Assembly: GCF_001039355.2 (NCBI RefSeq)
Contig: NW_019775598.1
Coordinates: 183,000 to 246,999, forward strand
Direction: 5' to 3'
DNA: 64,000 bases
From: Lingula anatina
Taxonomy: Eukaryota; Brachiopoda; Lingulata; Lingulida; Lingulidae
The translations under genes were made by a program, and so were the position numbers. Positions 47,701 through 60,001 of this stretch are shown here, one piece after another (positions within the stretch are counted from its first letter, which is position 1; each line of letters begins with the position of its first letter). The notes beneath the pieces were generated by a model. That model was not told where the DNA came from. It made no database searches and was given only the letters and a program-made list of their open reading frames with translations.

Positions 47701-49880
47701 ATACCTGTAGGTCTTTGATCTGAAGAAGCTAATCCTGTAATGGCAATCTTCACAATTACCGGTTGTGCGAATCCAACACACCCCATCTTATTTGGTAGCC
47801 TTACATTTTTTGAGTTTGTTCAGAAACAAGGTAAATCGTCCGCGAATGAAATATTGCGAACACTTGTATATCAGAATGGATTCCCACCGTCCATGCGCAC
47901 CGTCTCAGTGGGACAGAGCGAATAATTCTTGGCACGCTTTCAGATGGGCACGTCGTATTTAATACGAAGACAAGTTAGTTTGCAGATCAACTGGTTGTGA
48001 ACGAGGCCCAAGTTGATCTGTGGAGTATTTGATATGAGGATCAAATATATTAGAAAGAGAATGAAATATTTTTATAGCTCTGACCCTGCTGTAACAGCCT
48101 GCGTGGTAGGCAGCGATAACACACCAAGTTTTCAAGTGGGTGGCGCCATATTTGATCCGTAACTCAATTCGCCAATCAACTCGGTTATAAACAGAGGCCT
48201 TGTATGTCCTTTTAATATTCCTCTTTCAGTAAGCGTTGAATTATCGACATCTGCATGTTAGTATATTCTTCATACTTCTCCACTTTGAGTTCAGCAGTTA
48301 CTGTTATATTGCTTTATTATTATATTTACTATTTTTTAATCATATAATTCAATAAATGTGGGTCGACATTTTGGTACCAATTCTCTAGGAAAGCATACTG
48401 GGTATGTCCATGCATCAGTCAGGATCTTCAACAATGATATTAAAGTATTTCATGTTTTCACACAGTACATAGCAACCATTGATAAAGATATAGACAACTA
48501 CATACAGCTGATAAACCAACCTCATTTTAAGCTCACTTGACATTAAAGATTAGAACGCGCCAACTGACCTTACTGTAGTCACGGACACACATAAGTAAGA
48601 AAGCCATCAACAACGCACTCATTTTTTCACAGTTCGAAACGGATAGAAGACCTCTTCATATAGTTTTATTTCATTAAGATATAAAAATAGTATTTAAATT
48701 TCATTCGGTCATGAACAAAAAAGGTTTGCATATCATAAATACGTACATGTGCTTAACATTATTGTAGCGGTTTTCCCTCCGTCTAAATTTAACAGGTAGC
48801 GTCGTCTGGCTATTTAAGGGGGGGGGGACGCCCGTTGAAGAAACGTGCCAGTTGTTGTTTGTGCAGCCTGGCCACAATACAAGGAACATAAGTCAATATG
48901 TGCGAGACAGTAAAATACGTTTATGCCGACTGAGTTATACATGTATGCCCTCTTTAAGTGTTTGGAATCAAATCTAGCGTGGTATGATTGTATGGTACCA
49001 TTTTATCTGCCCCACGGTCATGATTACAAATCTTTTTTTCATGTGGTTATCGGACAATACAGTTTTTACGCACATTGGGTGAATGTTCCATTCATTTGGG
49101 CAAAGAATTACAATCTGGCATTACACGGCATCAGCAATAACTAAGCGAATGCTTACGTTTCAGAGCAAAATGATTGCTTGGTTTCAGTACGTAAAAAGGT
49201 GCTAATTGATATACAATTGCATGCATAAAAGTAAAAATTCTGAATAAGGGATGCATGATCTAACAGGGAGCCAGTGTAACTCTCTTAAAGCTCTTGTTAT
49301 ATGATTTTACCTGGTGTGCAGTTTAGAGGGTGCACTGACGTATTCTGAATACACTGCATTTTTCCTTTAAATTCCATTTTACCACCAAGGCAGTGCATAT
49401 ATCGAAATTATTCTGGAATCTGTGCTTGCAGTCGGATTACGTGGCTTCCAAATATGGCTATAATTTCTGTTATCTTACGAGATATTTCAGAGGTTTCTTA
49501 AAAAATTAAAGATAATAGAGACTAACTTTGAATGTCGGAACGGATTCATTAACCGTTGGTAAGTATGGGAAAATTATCGTTTTTTATATTAAATGTAAAC
49601 AACACAAATTATAATGAAATCATGAGTGTAAATAAAGGTTCAATGAGGTGAAGGTGAGCATAAGGCATTTTATGTTAGATAAGAAATATAATGTTACTGT
49701 CGTCGACATCCTGTTTCACTTCAGGATTGGACACTGTTAACCTCCAGACTTCGTAATTAATTTTAATGGCGTCGCTTGCTTGTGCACTCGACTCGTTGCA
49801 TGACCTTACGTGTAATTATTGCAAGTGGACGTGTGCAATTTGAGTAATAAAAATTGTACCGTGCCGCAACGTACATTAGT
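44720..49880. other. Inter-paralogue region with scattered repeats, no gene seen
   Basis: About 5 kb with no domain-bearing exon. Related segments occur near 45650-45770, 47225-47310 and 48506-48590 (cattaaagat.agagcgc.ccaac followed by gaggtca or gtagtca). Short open frames such as 47465-47659 and 48923-49144 have no family signature. A segment at 49500-49580 (actaactttgaatg...ggtaagta.gggaaaatt) is shared with 32890-32960 and with the complement of 57640-57710. Confidence 0.45.
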
Positions 49881-49893
49881 GCAGCATTGAATC

Positions 49894-50031
49894 TACCCTC
49901 TACCAGGGCGACAGAATGATTTTCAACAGATATTCACAGATATGTATCTAGATAAATAGACAGTCATTTTGGTCTGATGTCGCTTCAGCCAAAAATGTCC
50001 ACAATAATAACTGTGGCCCTGGTAGAGGGTA
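49894..50031. mobile_element. 138-bp palindromic MITE with 9-bp target duplication
   Basis: The inverted ends taccctctaccagggc and gccctggtagagggta are perfect complements. Direct CATTGAATC lies on both sides (49885-49893 and 50032-50040). A 9-bp duplication fits Mutator-like elements; that class is inferred. Confidence 0.7.
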
Positions 50032-50872
50032 CATTGAATCCACATAAGGTAAGAAATTTGGGGAAAAAAAGACGTTCAGAAGTAATATCCAAGAGATCAG
50101 ATTGAGGGAAAACGGTTGGGAGAGCTAAGAAGACTGATGCAAGTTAGGGAAAGCTTCCGAAGTTGGTGACTTCTCGTAAATCATGCAGTTAGCGAGCGTC
50201 ACAAACCAAACCGATTTAACTGGTCATAATCTATCCGTAAAAAGTTAGCATTACATATATAAAAAATGTTTCATTACACAAGCTCTAGATAGACGTACAT
50301 GTCGTGATGAACAAAAGTTCTATTTAGAAGCATGTAACCTGTTTCATTCCTGTAAAATCTGACAATAATTAGTTCTGCGAGTAAAACCTTTCACGCCTCA
50401 ATAGTTTTAATCATGTTTTATTTCAACAATACCTTACACGGTGTATTTTATAGTATCAATAAAATTGCTATTTTCACTATTACATATTTATATCAATTTT
50501 TTAATGATTAGTGTACATACACACAATGGACAATAGAAATGTCACCCATACTGAACCAATACTTTGGGGGAGCTTAATGACTGTGGAATGATATGCACCT
50601 GGCATCATTTTATTAACATCAAATTCCACAAAAAGACCAACAATACAATATTCCATGGTACAGCGGTTTTATGCTCATTAATCACATTATAAGTAGACCA
50701 GGCATTACAACTTTGATTACTCTGATTCAATGTCTGTATATCAAGAAACTCAAAGGTAAATAGATAAGTTACAGTTGTTTTGGGTTTTAAGTTTGGGGAA
50801 TGTTTAAAATGTTAAAACTATTAATAAAATACTTGGATTCCATATTTTCCTCATTTTCACAGGAGAAGGACC

Positions 50873-53800
50873 ATGGCAACAGCACAGATATTTCCATTTG
50901 AAATACCACGGAATGAAAAAGAAAATTATTTCCGCATGCACCTGCTCTTAGAGCATGCAACGGACGTGCTTCGAGATGTTCTCAGGACTCAGCTAAAAGC
51001 AGCTTATCCGGGACTGTTTGATCCCAGTAAAACTGACAAACTTTTTGACGTACTTGACAATCTACAAGTCAAACATACCTTACTGCTATTGAAAAATAGA
51101 AAGGTAATAAACTCGAGTCAAATGAAACTCCTGTACCCCTCTGGCACCCCTTCAACAACTGTGACAACACAGGACTTAGATATTACACTTGCAGTTGTTT
51201 TATTAAGAAACATCACCAATCTGAACCCTCATGCTAAATGGGAAAACCCACCAGCTTCCGACACCTCCATAGAGGCCAACATTGGTAGAGTGAAGACCTA
51301 CCGCAATCAGCTCTCGCATGGACATCGTCTTGGCCTCACTGACACATCATTTCAGACAGAGTTTAATGCCCTCAAGCACGTCCTGCTGTCACTGTCACCA
51401 ATATATACCAGCGATCACTACGACAAGCTTCTTATTATGCCACTGGAGGCTAAAGGTATGTTAAAACAGCATTTGCAAAAATAAACATAAAAAAAGTGGT
51501 TCTTAATTTTAAGAAACGTATTTTATGGAGTTGAACTATACAACATTTCAATTAGTGTTGAATGCGCTTGTTCCTACTGGTCTACGGCAACTCAGGCTAA
51601 CTATACTCCCCTACCAAAAAGTCACCCCTTATACAATGCGTAAAGTGCTACAGAAAGCATGTTATTAACCAGTGTTATTTATTCAACTTCTAAAAAATAT
51701 TGTTCACAACACTTTACTACCTGTGCAACAAATAAATAAGCCAGCCATACATGTAGTTAAAAAAAAAACGCATCGTGTTTAATATTTTGCAGTTTCCTCT
51801 GGGTTGTAGGACGCACCTCACGCGTCTGTGCATGGGATTAAATACATGTAGATTAATAACGTTTGATGGCGTTCCTCATACGGTGTAAAGAGATTTTATC
51901 CATCAGCTTTTCATTTCTTAGGATATCCAACAAATTCTCAACGGGGTATTGATCTAGATTGGTTGATTTCATTTTTCGTTTAATTTGCTTTCTGGTGTCG
52001 TTTAAATGAATTATATTGGAAATGTTTTGATGATTGCATGTATTAAAAGGTAAATTGCTTGGAATATATAACGTTTATTTTGCCTTTAGTGAATTTGTAT
52101 TTATAGTATTAAATGTGGTCCCGTCGGAATTTCCCCCCCTCCGCCCAAAAATACTACTTCGTGTCTAAAAATACTACTGAATGTTTTACAAAATGCTTTA
52201 GGGAGGTTCTGTTTAGGTAATTTATATCAGAAACCCCACGTAGATCTGCGAAATTAACCTATATAGAATGTTTAACTGTCACTTCTGCGATACGACATAC
52301 ATATATTATTTCTCGAAAATGTGGAAACGGCACTCCTCCGTAGAAGACGATTTATAGCCTCGCGAAAATTACCAAAAGGTTGCAAGCGCAGTGTAGCCCG
52401 GGCTTTCTGGCGGCTTTACCCAGGTAATCTTGCCCATGTGTCTGTTCGGTTATGATGTTGCCTTATCCACTAAATGGTTCTCATAGAACAACCTTAACTT
52501 CTGGTACATGTAGTTCGACGGGTTGAACCTCCCTGTGTCTCCCGCTTTGGAAAATAATGTATCCCACTAATCTAGGAACTACATATCAAAATATAGTTGC
52601 TGTTGTGGTCACGCTAGGTAGGTTCATGTTCTACCAACAACACCCCCAATTTACACGAAGGTAGTTATATGTAATGGTGCTATTCAATCTACGGGTACTC
52701 TTATAGCCATGTACATAAATGCGGTAGGGGTGACACTTTTTGTTATGGGAGTATACATGCAATGCTTCCATTATTAGTATATGCATTGACAAGTTAACTC
52801 AATCAGGCATACATATATTTGAATACAGTCAAGATCGAGCATTATATACCTTGATATTGAAATAAATCTTGATATTATTTGTGAACCAATTATTTTGAAA
52901 TAATGACACTGATAATGTGTGGTATAAGTACAATATGATTTTGCTTTTGAATGAATGTTTATTTGAACCGTTTGATTATGTAATATTACATAAATCATTA
53001 AAAAATCTAAGTAGATGATAGGCTACCAATGTCATTATTTCAAAAAGTTATAATCCTGTTTATTATCATATTTTAATATTTTATTTTCAGTTGCCCCGTG
53101 TCAGCTCCTCTCACTACAGCTACCAGGAAAATTTGCTGACCTTAAAGGCCGTGAAGACATGGTACAACAAATACAGCAGCACATTGCAGGTGAAACCCGA
53201 CTTGTTCTTCTAACTGGGATGGGGGGCATTGGGAAGACATCGGTGGCCATCGAAGTCGGGCATCGCGAGCAAAAGGTGTTGTTCATTGATATGAGACAAG
53301 TCACCAACCTTGAATCTGTCAAGTTATCTTTAGTCCAGCACTACCACCCAACAAGTTCCCTGAAAGATTTATACAGTGACTATCAAAATGTATTCATACA
53401 ATCTCTGTCTAGTTTAACTTCAGACACTGTTATAATATTTGATAACAATGATGAGGTAATGAAGTCAAATTTGCAAGAATTTCACAAATTGATCCAAGAT
53501 ATTTTGAATTCAACAAAGCATATCACTTTACTGTGCACCAGTCGTGAAGCATTCAGTCAAATGTCGCATTATATGGCTGTCATAGACTTACCTCCCCTTG
53601 ATAAGGCCCCTTCCATTGATATTCTTTGGGAAGGAAAAACATCTAGACCCACTGATAGTGAATCAGTAGTGTTAAGTGAAATAGCAGAGAAATGCGGGGG
53701 GAACCCCCTTGCACTGAAATTATTATCAGTTCAACTCAAGAAAAAAACTGCGCAGAGAGTATTAGATAGGATTAAAAACAAAAATGTTATTGAAAGTCTT

Positions 53801-55951
53801 AAGGTAGCAAATCTTCCAGCTTCTCAAGAAATGATGGCATGCCTGGATATGTCTTATGAAACACTTAATACTGAAGAAAAAAGAGTATTTAGGGCTTTGC
53901 ATATGTTTCCAGTTTCATTTTCTCTGGAAGAAGTTTCAGAAATGTTTAAAATAGATGAGGATAAATGTGAATCAATCCTTGACAGTCTTTCCAACAAATC
54001 CCTTCTCAGTTCAGACCTAAGTTCCTTTGATCTCCACCCCTTGTTAAGAGCTTATGCGGAGTTTCAAGCAAGGAAAGATCAAAATGAAATAGCTCACATA
54101 CAAGATGCATACTGCAAATATTACATGAAACAAACTCCTCTTCTGTTATCCGAATTTGATACCCTTCCGTCTAAAGAAACGTACGCAAAAGCACAAAAAA
54201 TACTGCCACATCTTAGGCTTATTGCTGGTTTGCTGTCAGATCAGCTGAGCAACAACAAACCAAGCGACACAGACATATTCATTAATTTGTTCCACATTGC
54301 ATGTGTATTTCAAAATCTTTTTTTATACCCTGAAGCATTTTCAATACTCAACTCATTGAAAACGTTGATACAAAAAGATCCGTTCAGGTCTTTTGATGGA
54401 CTTGTCCATATGTTCATTGGCAATGTGCTGTATGGAATGGGGAAATACAAAGATGCCTACAATTTTTATCAAAGAGGTGTAATAAAACTGACAAAGATAC
54501 TAGGATCTAGTCACCCCGAGATGGCTTCAGTTTACAGCAACATGGGCAATTTCCTAATGGAAATGGGTAAGTACACTGAGTCAATATCATATATGCAAAA
54601 ATGTCTTGAAGTCCAGCAAGAAAACCTTGGGTCTAACCATCCTGAAATTGCCGACACATACAGTGGTATTGCTGATACACTTAGGTCCATAGGCAAGTAT
54701 ACAGAAGCCCTTTCAAATCAAAAAAAATGTATTGAAATCTTAGAGGGGGTATTAGGTCCCAAACATCCTAAGACAGCCATGAAATATGACGCACATGGCA
54801 CAATCCTAAAAGAAATGGGTAGGTTTAGAGAAGCATTTACTTTCCACCAGAAAAGTATTGATGTCTTAGAATCATCATTTGGTTCTAAAAACATTTATAC
54901 TGCTTCAGCTTACAGCAATATTGGTGAGGTGTATCGATTAATGGGGAAGTATAGAGAAGCCCTTAAGTATAACAAGAAATCACTTTCAGTATTTGAAGAA
55001 ATCCATGGCCCCAAACATCCTCGAACTGCCAAAATATATATCAATCTTGGTAACACATTGAGCGAAATGGGTAAAAATCCAGACGCATTAGCATATTATA
55101 AGAAGTCACATGCAATCTTGAAAGATGTACTTGGGCCACGGCACATTGAGACTGTCAAGACAATTACAAACATGTGCCTAATACTAAAGGAAACTGGTAA
55201 GCCAGAAGATGCACTTAAATATTATTCTGAAAACCTTGACATCATGACAGAGCTCATGGGTCCAAAGCACCCTGAAACATCTGCCATATACCACGGCATT
55301 GGTGGCTGCTTCCTTGATATGGGCATTTATGAAGTCGCAGTTGCATGTTATCATAAATGTCTTGAAGGCAGGGAGGAAGTCCTTGGACCCAATCATCCGA
55401 ATACTGCTAATACTTATAGCCGTATGGGTCTGGCGCTTGCTTACATGGGTAAGAATAGAGAAGCACTCACGTACCATAATAAATGTCTTGGAGCTAGAGA
55501 AATAGTTCTTGGATTCAAACATCCTGACACTGTCAGTGAATACAGCAATAAAGGACATGCACTTAGTGAGTTAGGTGAACATGCAGAGGCACTTAAATAC
55601 TACGAAAAAGCTCTTGACGTAAGAAGAGAGATACTTGGTGACAAACACCCTGATACTGCCCTGCTATATCGCAACATTGGCTGTGTCCTGCATGATATGG
55701 GCAAATATTCAGAGGCCCTGACATATTATGAAAAATGTCTTGAAGTCTATCATGAACATTTCGGGCCAGATCACGAAATGACGGTGACTCTTAATATTAA
55801 AGTGCACTTCATAAAATTGATAATATTAAGTAAGGTACTTGTGAATATGAGCAAATATCTTGCCACTGAACTGATAGTTAAAGGCAAATTTAATCAAGCA
55901 AGTCGATTCTTAAATTTTATTGATTGGAAATTCAAGCTTTACAAATTTTGA
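50873..55951 (+). CDS. HEPN-NB-ARC-TPR protein, paralogue B (2 coding exons)
   Basis: Exons 50873-51455 and 53091-55951 join in phase 1 to give 1147 residues. The HEPN part (1-194) differs from paralogue A at about 30 positions by hand alignment and keeps RNxxxH as RNQLSH (144-149). The P-loop GMGGIGKTS is at 237-245. TVIIFDNND, LLCTSRE, NPLALKLL and FDLHPLLRAYA are all retained. About 11 TPRs of 42 residues follow, with consensus G.KHPETA rather than GEKHPDTA. The tail LVNMSKYLATELIVKGKFNQ closely matches that of paralogue A. The start ATG has a strong context (gaccATGG) just after an acceptor (tttcacag, ending 50862), implying a non-coding first exon. AATAAA occurs at 56166-56171. Putative intracellular STAND sensor, as for paralogue A. 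Confidence 0.87.
51602..52754. mobile_element. 1.15-kb Tc1/mariner-like non-autonomous element in the paralogue B intron
   Basis: The left end tatactcccctaccaaaaag and the complement of the right end (tatactcccataacaaaaag, then tgtcacccctac) form inverted repeats of about 35 bases with TA at both borders. The interior near 51790-51840 (tttcctctgggttgtaggac) matches the relics at 2455 and 15541-15590. No transposase frame is visible. Without this insertion the intron would be about 480 bases, similar to the 615-base intron of paralogue A. Confidence 0.7.
54430..55780 (+). repeat. TPR repeat array in paralogue B
   Basis: About 11 units of 126 bases. Protein units share (E)AL.YY.K.L.....(I/V)LG.KHP.TA..Y...G..L..MGKY but are much more divergent from each other than those of paralogue A, with unit-specific changes on the helix surfaces. 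Confidence 0.85.
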
Positions 55952-57580
55952 TAAGATTTTTCAATTTATATTGACACATAAATGGTCAGTGGGCCATTTT
56001 TTATGTGTTTATTTCCTTTTTATGTGAACAATACAAAGAGTGGGATAGGTCATATATTATAATTTTTAATCAGTGTGTGCCGTACGTCGAACTGTAATTT
56101 GACGCCGTTTCTCTATCAAAATTATGAATTAACACATGAATTTTACCTAGAAATATCCCCATTATAATAAATATATAATGAGGTAGGAAACGAACTAGCC
56201 GAACAGTACAGGTGAATAACGACGGATCATTCACGGAACGGCTCATACACGCGTCTGCTGCGTGTACAATCGGTCAGGACGGATGGTTCACCCAGAACGG
56301 GCCGTACACGGGACACCTGTATTTATTAATTTGTACCAGTACATTCCGTCTTGGGTTTAAGGATTTGCACTACCTTATTCTGTACATGTATGGATCTCAT
56401 ACATGAACACTCTGTTTTGCCATTCCGAGAAATAGGAAGTCATTCAATGCTTTTTTCAATCTTCGTACCAAACAAAAGTACCAGAACAAACCCTTAGTGC
56501 GTCCACATATCTATATCATGTGATATCTCCCAAAGACTTATATTAACTTTCCTGTTCAAACCTGTAGTGCAGATTCTACTTATCTATATCATGTGGCATC
56601 ACCCCGAGATTTGTCAGGACTTTCCAGTCGGTATACAGGTTTGTTATTTTTTCCTGACCTACTGCCCAATCTTCACATGAGGCCTATAGCTGTGACTTCT
56701 TAAGAATCGATTCACTTACTAAGTCAAAATTGCAATCTCATATTCATCCTCAACTATGTGGTGAAGATTTTCTTCACTTAATTACACTTCACTTAATTTA
56801 AACGGCTCAAGAACAATATTAGATTTTGTTATTCAAAATGTTATAAAGTGTATTGAAAATAGTTAACGTACTAGTAGGAATAGCTTAATTTTCGTGTGTC
56901 AGACAAAACAGATAAGTACTTATTTTCAAATGTCGGGTCGGTAATTAAAAATAAATATTTGTGTTAAACAATTAGCAAATCTCCAATCACCAAAATATAA
57001 TGTCAGTATATCTATGACACACTTATGTAGAATTATTTAAATATAGATATTATGCTGGACCCCCCTCAACCCTGCACATTACTGAACCAAACAAATAACT
57101 GACCCCAGTCCCAGAGCACGCTGTAAAATGCCTAAAAAATTTCAAAACTGTATACTTGGTCAGCTGGCTGGTAGATTTTGGTTTTTATTTTATAGCTACT
57201 GACAAATGAAACTCTATTTATTTATCAAGTTGTAAGTTTTCTGCAATACTCATTTACAAATATTCTATATTCAAGATACCAGGCATAATTCAACAGCTTA
57301 TTTCATTTGTTCAATTGTGTTATTGTATTGTCAAATGTGTGTTAAACATTAATCCATAATAATACATAAGAATATGTAGTTTTAGAAGACATGTTGAGAT
57401 ACGGCCCCAGATGGTCAGATATTCTGGTATGTTGTCTACCCTGAACTTAGAAATGTCGAGATGATACCTTATATATCTAGTGACATTGTAACTGGGTGAA
57501 ACTAGTATTAAATGACATGTATATAATTATGTGAATTTATATTAAATGTATATTTATGAAACATATATGTGTACAAAATG
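55952..57580. repeat. 3' flank of paralogue B, duplicated partner of 43170-44720
   Basis: Shared blocks with the paralogue A flank continue to about 57350. Within it, atatctatatcatgtg occurs twice (56506-56521, 56580-56595), a small local duplication not present in the other copy. No gene seen. Confidence 0.6.
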
Positions 57581-57584
57581 GAAG

Positions 57585-57934
57585 TTAAAGGGATAATAAC
57601 TCTGCGTTTCGGCCAAAAAATGAATTTTCCTGGAATAAACAACAATTTTCCCATAATAACCAATGGTTAATGAATCCATTTTCCATTCAAAGTTAGTCCC
57701 TGTTTTTTTTTTTCTAAAAAGTTTGTTTTTTTTTTTGTCAAAATCTCTTAAGAGATTATATCAGAGTATAGCCATCAATGGAGGTCACGTGGTCTGAAGA
57801 CAAGCTCAGATATCTGAATAATAGCTATAACTGCTGTTTTTGCTGTAAAAAGAATATCTTATTTTTCTGTGAGTTATTCAAAATGTTTTTGTTGTGAAAT
57901 ATAGACCTCATACGAAGAGTTATTATCCCTTTAA
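57585..57934. mobile_element. 350-bp MITE with TTAAAGGGATAATAACTC inverted ends
   Basis: The left end ttaaagggataataactctg and right end gagttattatccctttaa are inverted copies. Internal sequence near 57640-57710 is the complement of segments at 32890-33000 and 49500-49580, so the family is dispersed in the window. No coding. Confidence 0.65.
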
Positions 57935-58549
57935 GATGCTGTGGTCGACAGCATCGATATATCATGAGGTAACCAATGCAGCTAATATTTATACATGTGC
58001 ATCCATATACTGTAACTTGGCGAAACACATCTAAATTAAAATACAGGTACATGTACTTTATATCAGTATATGAATATATGTGTAATACATGTTTGTAAAG
58101 TTATACTAGTTAGGAGGCCGTGGTCGACATCACGAGGAAACTATATATGTGATCAATGTTTTTAATATCTGCACTTGTTGAATTTGAACTGGTCAATATC
58201 TATGTATTTATTTTTAGTTTAATATCGTAACGTATACATATATATATATATAATGATTCATGTTGCATGGAAAATTCAGGATTAATAAATAAAGTGATTC
58301 AATAAAACTGCACTGTTTTTTCAAACTATTTCTATTTATATTACACATACATGTATTAATTTACCAAAATTTTTCATATTCTTTGAAAAAATCTTACGAA
58401 ACTAGTCAACGGTCAACAATAATAAAATGATAAATATTGGAGTGAGTAAATGAAAAAACGTGCCTGAATTTCATAAAACTTAGTTTTTGGTTTCATTTAG
58501 TGATTTTTAAATCAAAATTGGCAGTTTTTTAAACCCACATATGCCTTGA

Positions 58550-59710
58550 TGTACTGATCATTGGATATAATATTGGCTAGACACTCCTTGCATCCCATAT
58601 TGATCGTACATCTACTCTGTTTTGGGCGATTTTTTACCAGGGTATTGTATATGAATGCTTTTTCCAGCTCGTTTGGGGAAAGTTGGTAGTTCTATATCTC
58701 ACTGATATTACACTTACCACCTCTCGCCATAATAAACCTTGGCGCAACATCTCAAGTCTCAGAGTTTCTCCTTTTACAATCAATGGACTCAGGAGTTTTA
58801 ATATTTTGGCAATTTAGATTTGTGCCTGGGTATTTTTACATTATCCGTGTAAAACAAATCTAAACTTTTATTCTTTTAATGGAGTTTTGATATTTAAAAT
58901 GACTCGCTTAAGTGTTTGATGGGTCCTGATCACTTGACGGTGACCAAGCACACCGTAACCAGGTCACTGACGTGATTTTCATCAAAGAAATTTAAAACAC
59001 ATTCTTTCGATACCTGTCCCATCCTTCGACAAACAATTTACTGCAACCAAATAGTTTTCTGAAATGATCATGTTAAAATCAATAAAAAGTATTTTATAAA
59101 ACTTGGTTTTAATAAGGAGTTCTTTACGTTAACGAGCTGATTGATGATACTGGTTCAGTGAAAGTCTGGACGTTTTCTGTGATGAATAAAATACCTTGTA
59201 ATTTTCTTGACTATTAAGGCGTCATCAGTGCTTTACCCTCTGCCTGGAAAACTGCCAAAATAGGGTACCACAAGGCCCTTACAGTAATATCGAATAAAAA
59301 TGTTGTATTTTTAAGATCGGAAAACAAATAAACGAAACCTTTTATCTGAAATTTATTTTAGGCAAAGAAGCAATACCGTGATACCATTTAGCACTCATGA
59401 CAATTGCACGGAAGAGCTGAACATTGATTTTCCAATTTAGAAATGGAAATTGGTTTATGCTTTGCCCTTTCGAGAAACAAATGATCATAACCTATTCACA
59501 TTGCCATTCAGAATTTTACAAAGAATTAATTTCACGAATGCTCTTTAGATATAACATGATAAAACCCGAGCAATGCACTTTTTGTAATGCCCTAAAAGAA
59601 ACTAAATATTACATATTTTCTGGGATTGTACATATGCCCAAGCTATTTGGACTTGTTTCATTCAAAACCTACGTACACAGAACTGCAGTACATCCAAACC
59701 AAAAATAAAG
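58550..59710 (+). mobile_element. LINE (L1/Tx1-like) reverse transcriptase 3' fragment
   Basis: At 59134-59250 the frame reads ELIDDTGSVKVWTF, PCNFLDY-stop-GVISALPSAWK, which is the conserved block after the RT domain in L1-type LINEs. At about 59565-59625, EQCTFCNALKETKYYIF matches the C-terminal CxxC knuckle (CTFC..E.ET..HLF). Further back (58735-58800), NKPWRNI-like text is visible. Stops and frame changes make it dead. Confidence 0.6.
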
Positions 59711-59756
59711 GTGCATTTCACCTAAAAAATAGATAACTCACGCACACACACACAAA

Positions 59757-60001
59757 TAGGGGCGGATCCGTGATTATTTGAAGGGGGGGGGGGGGGGTCC
59801 ACAGATGCAAACCTAACCTCCCCTCCCCTTGCGTGGGGTTCGGGGGCCGCTAAAGGGTCCCGATAAATTTTGGTAATTTAGAGGGAGAACGGTGCCATTT
59901 GGTGCGGTCCAATTTCAAGAGGGGGATATTACTGTGATTTTTTTCAGAATTTGAGGGGGGTCAGACCCCCTTTCCCCACCTGACACCCCCTAAATCCGCC
60001 A
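59757..60001. mobile_element. MITE-like element with GGCGGATC ends, copy 2
   Basis: Starts aggggcggatccgtgattat, followed by a G run, and ends cccctaaatccgcc. Same family as 62435-62690, with matching internal words (tttgaaggggg, ttttagaggg or tttagagggag, ccatttggtgcggt). hAT-like by its ends. Confidence 0.55.
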
